DNA of 64,000 nt from UBA7985 sp002711265 (GCA_965660945.1 CBFIBS010000005.1:62001-126000); one strand, 5' to 3'. Numbered from the stretch's first letter, positions 1-10,196 are shown. Made by a program: numbers and translations. Notes: generated from the sequence alone by a model not told the origin.

Positions 1-1402
1 TCAGCGCTGTATCGGGGCGCCAGAACCCCCGCGCACCGGTAAGCCAGGCCGCCGCAAAGGCCTGCAGCCACGCCGCGACGGCGATCGACAGGCCCAGCCC
101 GAACACGCCGATCACGGGGAACAGGGTGACGGCCAAGGCCACTTGCACCCCGACCCCGGCAAGGGTCACCAGCATCGGGGTCAGCGTATCCCTGCGGGCG
201 AAGAAAACGGGGTAGAGCACCCGCTGCAGGATGACGGGCAGCAGCCCGATCGACAGCGCCATCAGGATCCAACCGGCCTGCGTCGAGGCCTCCGCGTCAA
301 ACCGACCGTACTGGAACAAAGTGGCGATAATCTCACGCGGCATGACCAGCAGGGCCACCGATGCCGGGATTGCAACGAATCCGGCGAGCGACAGGCCGTC
401 GTGGATCGTCTGCCCCGCACCGGCATCATCGCCACGGGCCAGCGCGCGCGATAAGGTCGGCAAAATCACCACCCCAAAGGCGATGCCGATCAGCGCCAGC
501 GGCAGGAAATAGAGCCGCTCGGCGAAATAAAGCTGGCTCTGCGCCCCGACGATGTCCGAAGCCAGCGCCCGGTTGAGCAGGGAGGAAATCTGCAGCCCCG
601 CCGCCGAAGCGACCCCAGGGCCCATGAGCAGCATCATCCCCCGTAACCGCCGGTCCAGTCGCGGCAGACGCGGCACCACCGTGATCCCGACCAGCAGGCT
701 CGCCAGCAGCCAGGTCAGCCCAAACTGGAACACCCCGGCGCCCAGAACCCCGACGCTGAGCACGTGCGCCGGGTAACCGACCACCGGCACCGCCAGCACC
801 AGCGCTGCGATCAGGATGACGTTGTAGCCGATCTGAACCCCCGGCCCGGGCGCAAAGCGGCCGTTGGCGTTGAGAATCGCGGTGCACAGTGCCATCAGGC
901 TGATCAAGGTCAGATAACCGAACATCAGCCGGCTGAACAAAACGGCGAGGGCGAAGCGCTGGCCCGCTGGGTCATAGCCCTGAGAAAGGAAGCCGATCAC
1001 CGCCGGCATCTGCCATAGGATCAAGCCACTGAGCGGCAGCAGGATCACCAGCAGCAGGGTCATGACCTGCCCCGCAAACCGGGCCGCAGCGGCCTTGCCT
1101 TCGCGCGTCTGCAGCTCGGTGTAGGTCGGCACGAAGGCGGCGTTGAAGGCCCCTTCGGCGAAGATCTGGCGGAAGGAGTTGGGCAGGGTCAGCGCAAAGG
1201 TAAAAGCATCCCCGACCGGCCCGGCGCCGATGAACACCGCCATGAAGATATCGCGCACGTAACCCAACAAACGGCTGATCAGGGTCAGACCGCCAACGGT
1301 TCCCACGGAACGGGCGAGGTTGCCGGCATCGCTCCCGGCGTCATTCCCGGGATTACTCACGGGATCACTCCCGGTATCGCCCCGCTGATCCGACTTAGCC
1401 AC
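1..1402 (-). CDS. murJ: Lipid II flippase MurJ (MviN), C-terminal end cut by window edge
   Basis: MurJ moves lipid II across the inner membrane during peptidoglycan synthesis. The minus-strand frame is open from a GTG at 1402-1400 to the first base of the window and gives about 467 residues, against a usual length near 510-520, so only the last part is missing. After a short polar N-terminus comes the MviN opening N-L-A-R-S-V-G-T-V-G-G-L-T, then R-L-L-G-Y-V-R-D and the loop around L-P-N-S-F-R-Q-I-F-A-E-G-A-F-N, which are family hallmarks; many hydrophobic segments follow. The chosen GTG overlaps the glnD stop by 8 bases and has GGAAAG upstream, which fits translational coupling; an in-frame GTG further in is an alternative. 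It is the last gene of the mutS-glnD-murJ run. Confidence 0.9.
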   Translation of the reverse strand, partial: MAKSDQRGDTGSDPVSNPGNDAGSDAGNLARSVGTVGGLTLISRLLGYVRDIFMAVFIGAGPVGDAFTFALTLPNSFRQIFAEGAFNAAFVPTYTELQTREGKAAAARFAGQVMTLLLVILLPLSGLILWQMPAVIGFLSQGYDPAGQRFALAVLFSRLMFGYLTLISLMALCTAILNANGRFAPGPGVQIGYNVILIAALVLAVPVVGYPAHVLSVGVLGAGVFQFGLTWLLASLLVGITVVPRLPRLDRRLRGMMLLMGPGVASAAGLQISSLLNRALASDIVGAQSQLYFAERLYFLPLALIGIAFGVVILPTLSRALARGDDAGAGQTIHDGLSLAGFVAIPASVALLVMPREIIATLFQYGRFDAEASTQAGWILMALSIGLLPVILQRVLYPVFFARRDTLTPMLVTLAGVGVQVALAVTLFPVIGVFGLGLSIAVAAWLQAFAAAWLTGARGFWRPDTAL

Positions 1403-4097
1403 GGCTGAGGCTTTCCATCACCCGGTCCTTGACGCGCTTGACGCGGTCTTCGCTCTCGACCTTCCCGCCCAGCCCGTCGAGCAGATAGAACACATCAACA
1501 TAACGCTGCCCGTAGGAGCTGATTTTGGCGCTGTGGATCGCTAGCCCGTCGGCGCCCAGCGCCCGGGTGATGCGGTACAGTTCGCCGGGGCGGTTCGGGC
1601 CACTGACTTCGAGCAAGGTGAAGTTCTCCGACGCCTTGTTGTTGATGACGATGGCGTGGTCGGGGTCAAGCACCTGCAGGCGCTGCGAACGACGCTTGAG
1701 GCGCTTTTCGATCTCAGGGCCCAGCGGCATCTGTCCGGTCACCACGCGCTCGATCGTCTCGTGTAGGCGCTTGCACTGACCGTCGTCGAGGGCCTCACCG
1801 TTGGAGGTCGACACCGCAAAGGTGTCGAGCACCATGGAATTGCCCAGCGTGTGCGCCTTGGCGCCGTCGATATCGTGCCCGCATACGCCGACAGAACCGG
1901 CGATCCCGGCGAACATGCCGGCGTGGTCGAGGACGTAGACGAAGACCTCGGTCCAGCCTTCGTCTGTGTGCTGACGGAAGGAAACGCCGATCTTACTGCC
2001 TTCTGCCTCCGTCGCTGCGATCAGCGCCAAATGGCAGAGGATGGTGTCTGGCTCGTAGGCCAGCCAATAGGGTCGTGGCGCGACCGCCAACATCAGATCG
2101 AAGGCCACGCGATGGGCTTCGGGGACGGCCTGCCCGACCGCCTCGCGGCTTTCTCGCGACCGATCGTGTTCGCGCGCCGAGGCGCTGTCGCTGCCCAGCG
2201 TCAGAACGTCGGCCGCGCCGACGAACAGCTGGCCGAGCAGGGACGCCTTCCAGCCGTTCCAGACATCCGGGCCGACGGCACGAATATCGGCGACCGTGAG
2301 CACGAACAGCGCCTGCAACCGCTCCAGCGAGCCGACACGTTCGGCGAATTCACGCACTTCGGCGGGGTCGTCAAGGTCGCGCTGGAACGCCACCGAAGAC
2401 ATGGTCAGGTGCTCCCGGATCAGCCACGACACGAAGGCCGTCTCGCTCTCGCTCAGGCCCATGCGCGGAGCCATGGTGCGCGCCATCTCCGCGCCGAGGA
2501 TCTCGTGCGGCTCGTCGCGCCCCTTCATCAGATCGTGCAGCAGCATGGCAACAAACAGCGCCCGGGTCTGGACGATCTCGCCAAAGACTGCCGTCGCACG
2601 GCCCATGCCCTCGTCGCCCTCGTCATTGGCGATACGGTGCATGATCCCGACCGCGCGCAGCGTGTGTTCATCGACCGTGTAGTGGTGGTAGCGGTTGAAC
2701 TGCATCATCCCGACAACAGCGCGGAATTCGGGCAGCAGATAACCGATCACCGAGGTGTCGTTCATCAGCCGCAGCAGCTCCAGCGGGTTGCGGCTGTGGC
2801 ACAGGATATCGAGAAAGATCGCGTTGGCCTCGGGGTCGTCCTGCAGATGGTGGACCGAGACCAGCCGCGCCTTCTGCGTGATCCCGCGCAGGCTCTTGGG
2901 GTGGATCTCCATGCCCTCATCGTGGGCGACCTTGAAGATACGGATCAGGTCGATGGGATTCTCTTCGAAATGCCGGGCATTGCGGGCGCGCAGGCGATTG
3001 TTCTGCACGCGAAAGCCTTCGATCTCGCTGCGCGGTATCAGGAAGGCAGGCAGGCTGAGGCTGCTCTCCGCCTGCACGTCGTCGAGCACGCTGGCGAGCA
3101 CGAAGTAAGAGAGCGCGCCGACGTCGCGGGTCATCTTGTAATAGCGGGTCATGAAGCGCTCGACCCCCTGCCGGCCGCCCCGCCGGGCGTAGCCCAGCGC
3201 CTTGGCGATATCGAGCTGCAGGTCGAAGGTCAGCCGGTCCTCGCCACGCCCGGTGTTCAGGTGCAGGTGGAAGCGCACGGTCCAGAAGAAGGTCTCCGCC
3301 GTCCGCATGTGTTCGGCCTGCGCCGCGGTCAGCAGCCCGTTGCGGTGCAGCGCCTCCGGCCCCGCATCATCGAAGCGAGCGCGGGTAATCCAGTACAGGG
3401 TGTGCAGGTCACGCAGGCCGCCGATCCCTTCCTTGACGTGGGGCTCCAGCGCATATCGACTGTTGCCGGGCTGGAGGTAGCGCCGGCGGCGTTCCTCGAT
3501 CTTGTCGTCGGTGAACTTGCGGCTGCGCCCCCCTTTCACCATGGAGCCGATTTTGGCATCGAAACGGCGGGCCAGTGCCACATCGCCGCAAATCATGCGG
3601 TTTTCGATCATCGCCGTGAGGGTGCGAACGTCGTCGTTGGCCTCGGTCACGCATTGGCGCATGGACCGGACCGCCTGCCCAACCTTGAAGCCCGAATCCC
3701 AGAGCACGTAGAGCAGGGCCTCCACCGCCTCCGCCGACGGGTCGCTGATCGGGTTCTGGGTCAGGAACAGCAGGTCGATATCGGAAAAGGGGGCGAGCTG
3801 CCCCCGGCCATAGCCTCCGAGCCCGATCAGGCTCATGGGCGTCCGGCGGCTATCGGGCAAAGCATCCTGAATGTGCTCGAACACCCGCACGATCACCACG
3901 TCGGTCCAGTGCGCGAGGCGCTGCGCGGCTGTCCAGCCGTTGTCGTCCCCGGAGAGCAGGCTCTCGTGCAGCTGGGCTAGAACGGCGGCCCGTTGCTCCC
4001 GGATCTGCTGCACCAGACCGTCGCGGTCGTCGGTAAATGGATTGCCGTCACCGAAGTCGGGCAGGCTGGGCGGGTTCATGTCGGCAAGGCTGGTCAT
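1395..4097 (-). CDS. glnD: Bifunctional uridylyltransferase/uridylyl-removing enzyme GlnD
   Basis: GlnD adds UMP to PII proteins when glutamine is low and removes it when glutamine is high, making it the main nitrogen sensor. The 900-residue length fits the family. The nucleotidyltransferase signature G-G-Y-G-R-G (94-99) followed by S-D-I-D-L-L (105-110) is intact. A central HD phosphohydrolase domain shows V-D-E-H-T near residue 470 and L-L-H-D-L-M-K-G near 520. Two ACT domains, which bind glutamine, occupy the last 200 residues; one begins around E-V-F-V-Y and the other around L-L-E-V-S-G-P-N-R-P-G. It starts 4 bases after mutS ends and overlaps murJ. Its likely substrate, a PII protein, is encoded at 26912-27250 in this window. 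Confidence 0.97.
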   Translation of the reverse strand: MTSLADMNPPSLPDFGDGNPFTDDRDGLVQQIREQRAAVLAQLHESLLSGDDNGWTAAQRLAHWTDVVIVRVFEHIQDALPDSRRTPMSLIGLGGYGRGQLAPFSDIDLLFLTQNPISDPSAEAVEALLYVLWDSGFKVGQAVRSMRQCVTEANDDVRTLTAMIENRMICGDVALARRFDAKIGSMVKGGRSRKFTDDKIEERRRRYLQPGNSRYALEPHVKEGIGGLRDLHTLYWITRARFDDAGPEALHRNGLLTAAQAEHMRTAETFFWTVRFHLHLNTGRGEDRLTFDLQLDIAKALGYARRGGRQGVERFMTRYYKMTRDVGALSYFVLASVLDDVQAESSLSLPAFLIPRSEIEGFRVQNNRLRARNARHFEENPIDLIRIFKVAHDEGMEIHPKSLRGITQKARLVSVHHLQDDPEANAIFLDILCHSRNPLELLRLMNDTSVIGYLLPEFRAVVGMMQFNRYHHYTVDEHTLRAVGIMHRIANDEGDEGMGRATAVFGEIVQTRALFVAMLLHDLMKGRDEPHEILGAEMARTMAPRMGLSESETAFVSWLIREHLTMSSVAFQRDLDDPAEVREFAERVGSLERLQALFVLTVADIRAVGPDVWNGWKASLLGQLFVGAADVLTLGSDSASAREHDRSRESREAVGQAVPEAHRVAFDLMLAVAPRPYWLAYEPDTILCHLALIAATEAEGSKIGVSFRQHTDEGWTEVFVYVLDHAGMFAGIAGSVGVCGHDIDGAKAHTLGNSMVLDTFAVSTSNGEALDDGQCKRLHETIERVVTGQMPLGPEIEKRLKRRSQRLQVLDPDHAIVINNKASENFTLLEVSGPNRPGELYRITRALGADGLAIHSAKISSYGQRYVDVFYLLDGLGGKVESEDRVKRVKDRVMESLSRG

Positions 4098-4101
4098 GGC
4101 C

Positions 4102-6834
4102 CTAGTCTACCTCGGATCGGTGCAGGTCGCGCAAGGCGTAGAGTGCCTCCAGCGCCTGCTTGGGAGACATGTCGTCAGGGTCGAGAGCAGCAACCTGCTC
4201 CACCACTTCGGCCCAACCGCGCTGTGTTTCAGCCGGTGCATCAGCGGTGGCCGCTTCCGGTGCCACCATCGCCGCAAACAGCGGCAGGTCCAGCCCCAGC
4301 GCCTCCGACTTGGCCCCGCTGGCCTCGCTGTTCTCCAGCGCCTGTAGCACCGCAAAGGCGCGGTTGATCACGGTCTCGGGCAGCCCGGCGAGCCGCGCGA
4401 CCTGGATGCCGTAAGACCGGTCCGAGGCCCCAGAAACGACCTGATGCAGGAAGACGATGCTGTCCTTCCACTCGCGGATCGCCATTCGGTGGCAGCTGAC
4501 CGCGTCGATCTGATCGGCCAGCTGGGTCAGCTCGTGATAGTGCGTGGCGAACAGACATCGGCAGCCCAACCGGGTCACCAGATGCTCGACCGTCGCCCAT
4601 GCAATCGACAGTCCGTCGAACGTGGACGTACCGCGCCCGATCTCGTCGAGGATCACGAAAGAGTGGCGCGACCCCTGGTTCAGGATAGCCGCAGTTTCGA
4701 TCATCTCGACCATGAAAGTTGAGCGACCCCGCGCCAGATCATCGGAGGCCCCAACCCGGCAAAACAGGCGGTCGACCGGGCTCAGCGTCAGCGACTGCGC
4801 CGGGACGAATGACCCCATCTGCGCAAGCACCACCAGCAGCGCGTTCTGGCGCAGGAAGGTCGACTTACCGGCCATGTTTGGCCCCGTCAGCAACCACAGC
4901 CGATCATCACCGTCGAGCGCGCAGTCGTTGGCGATAAAGGCCGAACCGTCCTGCTGCCGCAGCGCCTGCTGGACCACGGGATGACGCCCGCCGGTCACCT
5001 GCAGCGTCGGCGGCCCGTCGACGAAGGTAGGGCGGCTCCAGCCCTGATCGGCGGCAAGATCGGCAAGCCCTGAGACGGCGTCGAGCGCGGACAGCGCCGC
5101 CGTCAGCCGGTCCAGATCCGACGCCTGCGCCAGAATCGCCGCGACCATGGCGGCGAACAACTCCAGCTCCAGCCCCAGCGCCTTTTCCGCGGCCGACCGG
5201 ATTTCGGCTTCGAGTTCGCTCAGCTCGACGGTGGTGAAACGCACTGCGTTGGCGAGCGTCTGACGATGGATGAAGGGACCCTCGGCCTCGATCGACACCT
5301 TGTCGGCATTCACGGCGGACACGTCGATGAAGTAACCCAGAACGTTGTTGTGCTTGATCTTGAGGGACGTCACCCCGGTCATTTCGACGTACTGCGCCTG
5401 CAGCCCGGCGATCAGGCCCTTGGCGTCGTCGCGCAGAGCCCGCAGGCGGTCGAGTTCCGCGTGATGTCCGGGGGCGATAAAGCCGCCGTCGCGGGCAAAG
5501 CTCGGCGGTTCGTCGACCAGCGCCGCGCGCAGATCGGGAAACAGCGCGTCGGGCTGACCGAGATCGGCGAGGCATTCATCGAGCAAGGGGGGAAGCAGGC
5601 GCTTACTGAGGGTAGAAACCAGCCGGTCCGCCATCGCCTGCGCCCCGTCCAATCCGGTCAGCACGGCCTGAATATCGCGCGGGCCACCGCGACCCAGCGA
5701 CAGCCGGGTCAACGCCCGCTCCATATCCGGCACCTGCCGCAGAGCACCGCGCAGATCCTGCCGCAGGCCGCTGTCCTCCACGAGTGTCGAGACTGCCGCA
5801 AGGCGGTCCTCGATCGGGCCGAGGTTGGCGAAGGGCTGGGCCAGCCACTCGCGCAGCCGCCGCGTCCCTGCGGCCGTCACCGCGCGGTTGATGAGGGCAA
5901 AGAGGCTGCCCTTGGCCTGCCCGCTCTGGGTCGTGAACAGCTCCAGATTCCGGCGCGAGGCTGGGTCGATATCGAGGCTGTGGTCGGACTGGCGCTGCTG
6001 TAGGGGTCGCAAGCGCGGCATGCTGCCCTTCTGGGTCAGCGCCACGTAGTCGACGACCGCACCCGCCGCCGCGACCTCGGCCCGGGAAAAATCACCGAAG
6101 GCGTCGAGGTTGGCGACGCCGAAGGCCTGACACAGCCGGTCATGAGCGTTGCTGCTGTCAAAGCGCACCCGGGGCAGCGGAGACTGCGCCGCGCCGCTGG
6201 CCCCGATGGCGGCCATGAAGTCGGCGTCCTCCAGCCCGGCGTCGGCAAAGATGATCTCGGCAGGGGCGAGCACCTCGACCCGCTGCCCTAGCGCCCGGAT
6301 GCCGTCAAAGGACTGCACGTGGAATTCACCCGTGGACATATCGAGCCAGGCCAGCGCCAGCCCGCCGCTGACCGACGCGACCCCAGCGAGAAAATTGTGC
6401 GCCCCGGCGCTGAGCACGGCGTCTTCGGTCAGGGTGCCAGGGGTCACCACCCGCACCACTTCGCGCCGAACCACCGACTTCGAGCCCCGTTTCTTGGCCT
6501 CGGCGGGGTCTTCGGTCTGCTCGGCGATGGCGACCTTGAAACCGGCTCGGATCAGGCGGGACAGATAAGACTCGGCCGCGTGGTGGGGCACGCCTGCCAT
6601 GGGGACCGGATCGCCGCCGTGAGTGCCGCGCTTGGTCAGTACGATATCGAGCGCGCCGGCAGCCTTCTCGGCGTCATCGAAGAACAACTCGTAGAAGTCG
6701 CCCATGCGGTAGAACAGCAGGCATTCGGGGTGCTCGTCCTTGATGTCCAGATACTGAACCATCATCGGCGAGGCCCCTGCCCTCCGGTCTGTGGCGGTTG
6801 ACTCCACCGACGCTTGGTCATTTGTTGCTGCCAT
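4102..6834 (-). CDS. mutS: DNA mismatch repair protein MutS
   Basis: MutS recognises mispaired bases and, with MutL, starts mismatch repair. The 910-residue protein has the mismatch-reading motif M-G-D-F-Y-E-L-F at 44-51, with the Phe that stacks on the mispair and the nearby Glu. It continues through connector, lever and clamp domains to an ABC-type ATPase with Walker A T-G-P-N-M-A-G-K-S-T, Walker B D-E-I-G-R-G-T-S-T-F-D-G and the A-T-H-Y-H-E-L switch. The C-terminus has the short dimer/tetramer region. It is divergent from maeB with only about 55 bases between starts, so both promoters must lie in or near that gap. It is first in the minus-strand run mutS-glnD-murJ. Confidence 0.98.
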   Translation of the reverse strand: MAATNDQASVESTATDRRAGASPMMVQYLDIKDEHPECLLFYRMGDFYELFFDDAEKAAGALDIVLTKRGTHGGDPVPMAGVPHHAAESYLSRLIRAGFKVAIAEQTEDPAEAKKRGSKSVVRREVVRVVTPGTLTEDAVLSAGAHNFLAGVASVSGGLALAWLDMSTGEFHVQSFDGIRALGQRVEVLAPAEIIFADAGLEDADFMAAIGASGAAQSPLPRVRFDSSNAHDRLCQAFGVANLDAFGDFSRAEVAAAGAVVDYVALTQKGSMPRLRPLQQRQSDHSLDIDPASRRNLELFTTQSGQAKGSLFALINRAVTAAGTRRLREWLAQPFANLGPIEDRLAAVSTLVEDSGLRQDLRGALRQVPDMERALTRLSLGRGGPRDIQAVLTGLDGAQAMADRLVSTLSKRLLPPLLDECLADLGQPDALFPDLRAALVDEPPSFARDGGFIAPGHHAELDRLRALRDDAKGLIAGLQAQYVEMTGVTSLKIKHNNVLGYFIDVSAVNADKVSIEAEGPFIHRQTLANAVRFTTVELSELEAEIRSAAEKALGLELELFAAMVAAILAQASDLDRLTAALSALDAVSGLADLAADQGWSRPTFVDGPPTLQVTGGRHPVVQQALRQQDGSAFIANDCALDGDDRLWLLTGPNMAGKSTFLRQNALLVVLAQMGSFVPAQSLTLSPVDRLFCRVGASDDLARGRSTFMVEMIETAAILNQGSRHSFVILDEIGRGTSTFDGLSIAWATVEHLVTRLGCRCLFATHYHELTQLADQIDAVSCHRMAIREWKDSIVFLHQVVSGASDRSYGIQVARLAGLPETVINRAFAVLQALENSEASGAKSEALGLDLPLFAAMVAPEAATADAPAETQRGWAEVVEQVAALDPDDMSPKQALEALYALRDLHRSEVD

Positions 6835-6889
6835 AGATATGCAGTTTCGCTAACCACGATCCCGGGTTTGGGGTGAGAGGGCAATTCTT

Positions 6890-9157
6890 ATGAGCCAGGA
6901 CGTCAACCGCATTACGGAACGCGAAGCCCTCCTCCTGCATTCCAGCGGCCGACCCGGCAAACTCGAAGTTACTGCTACCAAGCCTCTGGCGACACAGCGA
7001 GATCTTTCTCTGGCTTACTCGCCCGGCGTTGCCTACCCGTGTCTCCGCATCGCCGAAAACGAAGACAGCGCATACGACTATACCGCCAAGTCCAACACCG
7101 TGGCCGTCATCTCAAACGGCACGGCCGTTCTGGGGCTGGGCAATCTCGGAGCGCTGGCCTCCAAACCCGTGATGGAAGGCAAGGCGGTGCTGTTCAAGCG
7201 CTTCGCCGACATCGACGGCATCGACCTCGAATTCGACACCGAAGACGTAGACCGCTTCTGTGATGCGGTTGAGGTCATGGCCTCCTCTTTCGGCGGCATC
7301 AATCTCGAGGACATCAAGGCTCCAGAGAGCTTCATCATCGAAGAACGCCTGCGCGAGAACCTTGACGTGCCGGTTATGCACGACGACCAGCACGGCACCG
7401 CGATCATCGCCGCCGCCGGCCTGATCAACGCGCTCGAACTGACGGGCCGAAGCCTCAGCGATATGCGCATGGTGGTCAACGGCGCGGGCGCCGCCGCCAT
7501 CGCCACACTGTCGCTGCTCAAGGCCATGGGCATGCCCGCGGAAAACGCTGTCATGTGCGACAGCCGTGGGGTGATCTACCGCGGTCGGACCGAGGGGATG
7601 AACCAGTGGAAGTCCATGCATGCGGCCGAAACCGACCTGCGCACGCTCGAACAAGCCATGGACGGCGCTGACGTGTTCTTTGGCCTGTCGGTCAAGGACG
7701 CGATCACGCAGGACATGGTAGCCTCGATGGGGGCAAAGCCGATCATCTTTGCCATGGCCAATCCCGACCCGGAGATCAAACCCGAACTGGTCGAAGAAGT
7801 CCGCGACGATGCCTTCGTTGCCACCGGCCGGTCGGACTACCCCAACCAGGTCAACAACGTGCTGGGCTTCCCGTATATCTTCCGCGGCGCGCTCGACGTG
7901 CGGGCGCGGGCGATCAACGACGAGATGAAGATCGCCGCCGCAAACGCCATCGCCGCGCTGGCCCGGGAAGACGTGCCGGATGAGGTTGGCGAGGCCTACG
8001 GCCGGAAGCTCAAGTTCGGTCGCGAGTACCTGATCCCGGCGCCGTTCGATCCGCGCCTGATCGTCGCCATCCCGCAGGCGGTGGCACGCGCGGCCATGGA
8101 AAGCGGCGTTGCTCGCCGGCCGATCATCGACATGGAAGCCTACGCCGAAGAGCTTAAAGGCCGCCTTGACCCGACCTACGACCGGCTGCAGCGGGTCTAC
8201 GACCGCGCCCGGGGCAAGGGCCAGCGCGTGGTTTTTGCCGAGGGCGAAGACCCCCGCGCCGTGCGCGCTGCACTGGCGCTGCAGAACGGCGAACTCGGCC
8301 GCCCGATCCTCGTGGGGCGACAGGAAGACATCGAAGCCACGCTGGTCGACATGGGTCTGGCCAAGGACGCGCTCGAAATCCGCAACGCCGGGCAGCGCCG
8401 CGAAGACAACCCCGAGCTGGTGGACATGCTCTACGCCCGCCTGAACCGGAAGGGCTACCTGCGCCGCGACTGTCAGCGACTGATCCACCAGGACCGTAAC
8501 GTCTACGCCGCCTCCATGGTGGTCTCGGGACAGGCGGACGCCATGGTGACCGGCCTGACCCGCGCCTTCGGCAGCTGTTTCGAGGACGTGCTCAAGGTCA
8601 GCGACCCGGCGCCGAGCGAGCGGATCATGACCTACGCCATGTTCATTCGGCGCGGGCAGACCGTGTTCCTCGCTGATACCTCCGTCGCCGAAAACCCCGA
8701 CGGTCGCGCGCTGGCGGATATCGCGGTGCAGACGGCCGCAACCGCCCGGTCGCTGGGCTTCGAGCCGCGGGTCGCCCTGCTCAGCTACTCTAATTTCGGC
8801 CAGCCGGCCCGACCCACGACCCGCGACGTGCGCGATGCCGTGCAGGAGCTGGAGCAGCGCGGGGTCGATTTCGAATTCGACGGCGAGATGCAGGTCAATG
8901 TCGCGCTCGACTACGAGCTGATGCAGTCGACCTACCCGTTCTGCCGTCTGACCGGCCCAGCGAACGTGCTGGTCATGCCCGGCCTCCACGCGGCCAACAT
9001 CAGCCAGAAACTGCTGACTGAATTCGCCGACGGCACGGTAATCGGGCCGGTGCTGCAGGGCCTCAATCACGCCGTACAAATAACATCAATGACCGCCAAG
9101 GTTTCAGACGTGCTCAACGCTGCGGTTTTCGCAGCGATCGAGAGTGCCCGAAAATAG
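6890..9157 (+). CDS. maeB: NADP-dependent malic enzyme, MaeB type with phosphotransacetylase-like C-terminus
   Basis: This enzyme oxidatively decarboxylates malate to pyruvate and supplies NADPH. The 755-residue protein has the two-part MaeB layout. The N-terminal catalytic part (about 1-420) contains S-P-G-V-A-Y-P-C, the metal-binding stretch with H-D-D-Q-H-G-T-A and the nucleotide-binding G-A-G-A-A-A. A phosphate acetyl/butyryltransferase-like domain (about 430-755) begins near V-V-F-A-E-G-E-D-P-R-A and ends G-P-V-L-Q-G-L-N. In studied MaeB proteins the PTA-like domain binds acetyl-CoA as a regulator and does not catalyse. The ATG at 6890 lies in a 55-base divergent gap with mutS. Confidence 0.95.
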   Translation: MSQDVNRITEREALLLHSSGRPGKLEVTATKPLATQRDLSLAYSPGVAYPCLRIAENEDSAYDYTAKSNTVAVISNGTAVLGLGNLGALASKPVMEGKAVLFKRFADIDGIDLEFDTEDVDRFCDAVEVMASSFGGINLEDIKAPESFIIEERLRENLDVPVMHDDQHGTAIIAAAGLINALELTGRSLSDMRMVVNGAGAAAIATLSLLKAMGMPAENAVMCDSRGVIYRGRTEGMNQWKSMHAAETDLRTLEQAMDGADVFFGLSVKDAITQDMVASMGAKPIIFAMANPDPEIKPELVEEVRDDAFVATGRSDYPNQVNNVLGFPYIFRGALDVRARAINDEMKIAAANAIAALAREDVPDEVGEAYGRKLKFGREYLIPAPFDPRLIVAIPQAVARAAMESGVARRPIIDMEAYAEELKGRLDPTYDRLQRVYDRARGKGQRVVFAEGEDPRAVRAALALQNGELGRPILVGRQEDIEATLVDMGLAKDALEIRNAGQRREDNPELVDMLYARLNRKGYLRRDCQRLIHQDRNVYAASMVVSGQADAMVTGLTRAFGSCFEDVLKVSDPAPSERIMTYAMFIRRGQTVFLADTSVAENPDGRALADIAVQTAATARSLGFEPRVALLSYSNFGQPARPTTRDVRDAVQELEQRGVDFEFDGEMQVNVALDYELMQSTYPFCRLTGPANVLVMPGLHAANISQKLLTEFADGTVIGPVLQGLNHAVQITSMTAKVSDVLNAAVFAAIESARK

Positions 9158-9186
9158 TTCGAATTCTCTGCATTATCCGGCCAACC

Positions 9187-9195
9187 TGTGGATAA
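9187..9195 (+). promoter_or_regulatory. Isolated perfect DnaA-box 9-mer
   Basis: TGTGGATAA occurs once in the 140-base gap between maeB and the bactofilin gene. It matches the strict DnaA box, but no other box is visible beside it. It could be a DnaA-controlled promoter element or chance. Confidence 0.3.
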
Positions 9196-9297
9196 AGCTT
9201 GGATTCGGGGGCATTTGCTCGTAAAAGGACGCATATTCTTACGCGAATCGGGGATTGCCGATTGGCGGTGTTCTGTATTTCGGAGGTCCCTCGGCCC

Positions 9298-10029
9298 ATG
9301 TTTTCAAAGACCAAAAAAGATGACAATGGCGCGGCACCCGTCCCACCGGTAGCGCCCGCAGCCCCCGCCGCACCACAGGTCGCGCCGGCCGGTGAACCCC
9401 GACTGGCGACGCCCCGACCCACCGTTTCGCCATCGAGTGGCGCTCCAGGCCCGTCTGTGAAACCACCAGCAGCACCATCCCCGGCGCCTGCCCCTTCCGC
9501 TTCACTTGCAGCGGCACCGTCGATCAAAGCATCGACCGCGCCCAGCCCAACCCCGCGTTCAGCGGCCAGCCCTACGGTTCGCACCAGCAGCGCGGATGAC
9601 CCCGTAGTTCCAAATCCTGCGCCCCGCCCCGCAACACAACCGCCAAGAGGGAGTCAGTCCTTGCAAGAAGCCGGAAAACTGATTGTTGGCCGCGAAATTA
9701 AGCTCAAGGGTGAGATCACCTCATGCGAACGGCTCGTGGTCGAGGGTTCACTCGAAGCCGCGCTAATGGACAGTCGCACATTGGACGTGACACCGGGTGG
9801 TCACTTCAAGGGCTTGGCTGTCGTTGATTCCGCCACGATCAGTGGCCATTTCGACGGTGAGTTGACGGTCGAAGGGTTACTGACGGTGACCTCTACCGGT
9901 CGCATCATCGGCACCATTCGCTTTGGAGAACTTGAGGTAGAGCGTGGCGGTACCCTGTCCGGCGACATCGCCATCGCCGGAACGCCGGCGCGGGCCTCTG
10001 GGGGCAAGGCATCGGACCAGAACGAGTAG
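9298..10029 (+). CDS. Bactofilin (polymer-forming cytoskeletal protein)
   Basis: Bactofilins polymerise without nucleotide into scaffolds that position cell-wall or stalk enzymes at the membrane. The start is placed at the ATG at 9298 because GGAGG lies 11 bases upstream and the protein then begins M-F-S-K-T-K-K-D, the usual opening; the frame extends upstream to 9199 but that segment does not look like family sequence. The 243-residue protein has a long Ala/Pro/Ser-rich disordered N-terminal half (about 10-115). The beta-helical DUF583 core follows (about 120-220): G-K-L-I-V-G-R-E-I-K-L-K-G-E-I, E-R-L-V-V-E-G-S-L-E-A, and repeats spaced about 18 residues. The N-terminal tail is longer than in many bactofilins. 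Confidence 0.9.
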   Translation: MFSKTKKDDNGAAPVPPVAPAAPAAPQVAPAGEPRLATPRPTVSPSSGAPGPSVKPPAAPSPAPAPSASLAAAPSIKASTAPSPTPRSAASPTVRTSSADDPVVPNPAPRPATQPPRGSQSLQEAGKLIVGREIKLKGEITSCERLVVEGSLEAALMDSRTLDVTPGGHFKGLAVVDSATISGHFDGELTVEGLLTVTSTGRIIGTIRFGELEVERGGTLSGDIAIAGTPARASGGKASDQNE

Positions 10030-10196
10030 GTCCGGGCTGGCACGTCTGCCACAGTCTGCGGTCATAGGCGCGCGAGCCTAAGCCTGCAGTGGAAATTCAG
10101 CCGTGTTTTCGTCTAAAACACACGCTACATTGACAGCGAAGGGCTCTCCCCGGGGTGTTTCCGGGTCGAGTCATCAAGACTTTGGGAATTGTACCA

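Noticed and set aside
1851..3980. Long plus-strand open frame of 709 codons opposite glnD
   Set aside because: It is antisense to a clear GlnD, has no family features and reflects high G+C codon use on the other strand.
7112..9079. 655-codon minus-strand frame opposite maeB
   Set aside because: Antisense shadow of MaeB; composition rich in Arg, His, Val as expected for a shadow frame.
9187..9195. Replication origin at the maeB/bactofilin gap
   Set aside because: Only one DnaA box, a gap of 140 bases, and far from parS; the hemE/maf gap fits much better.
9199..9297. N-terminal extension of the bactofilin frame
   Set aside because: No ribosome site, unlike the family, whereas GGAGG precedes the ATG at 9298.
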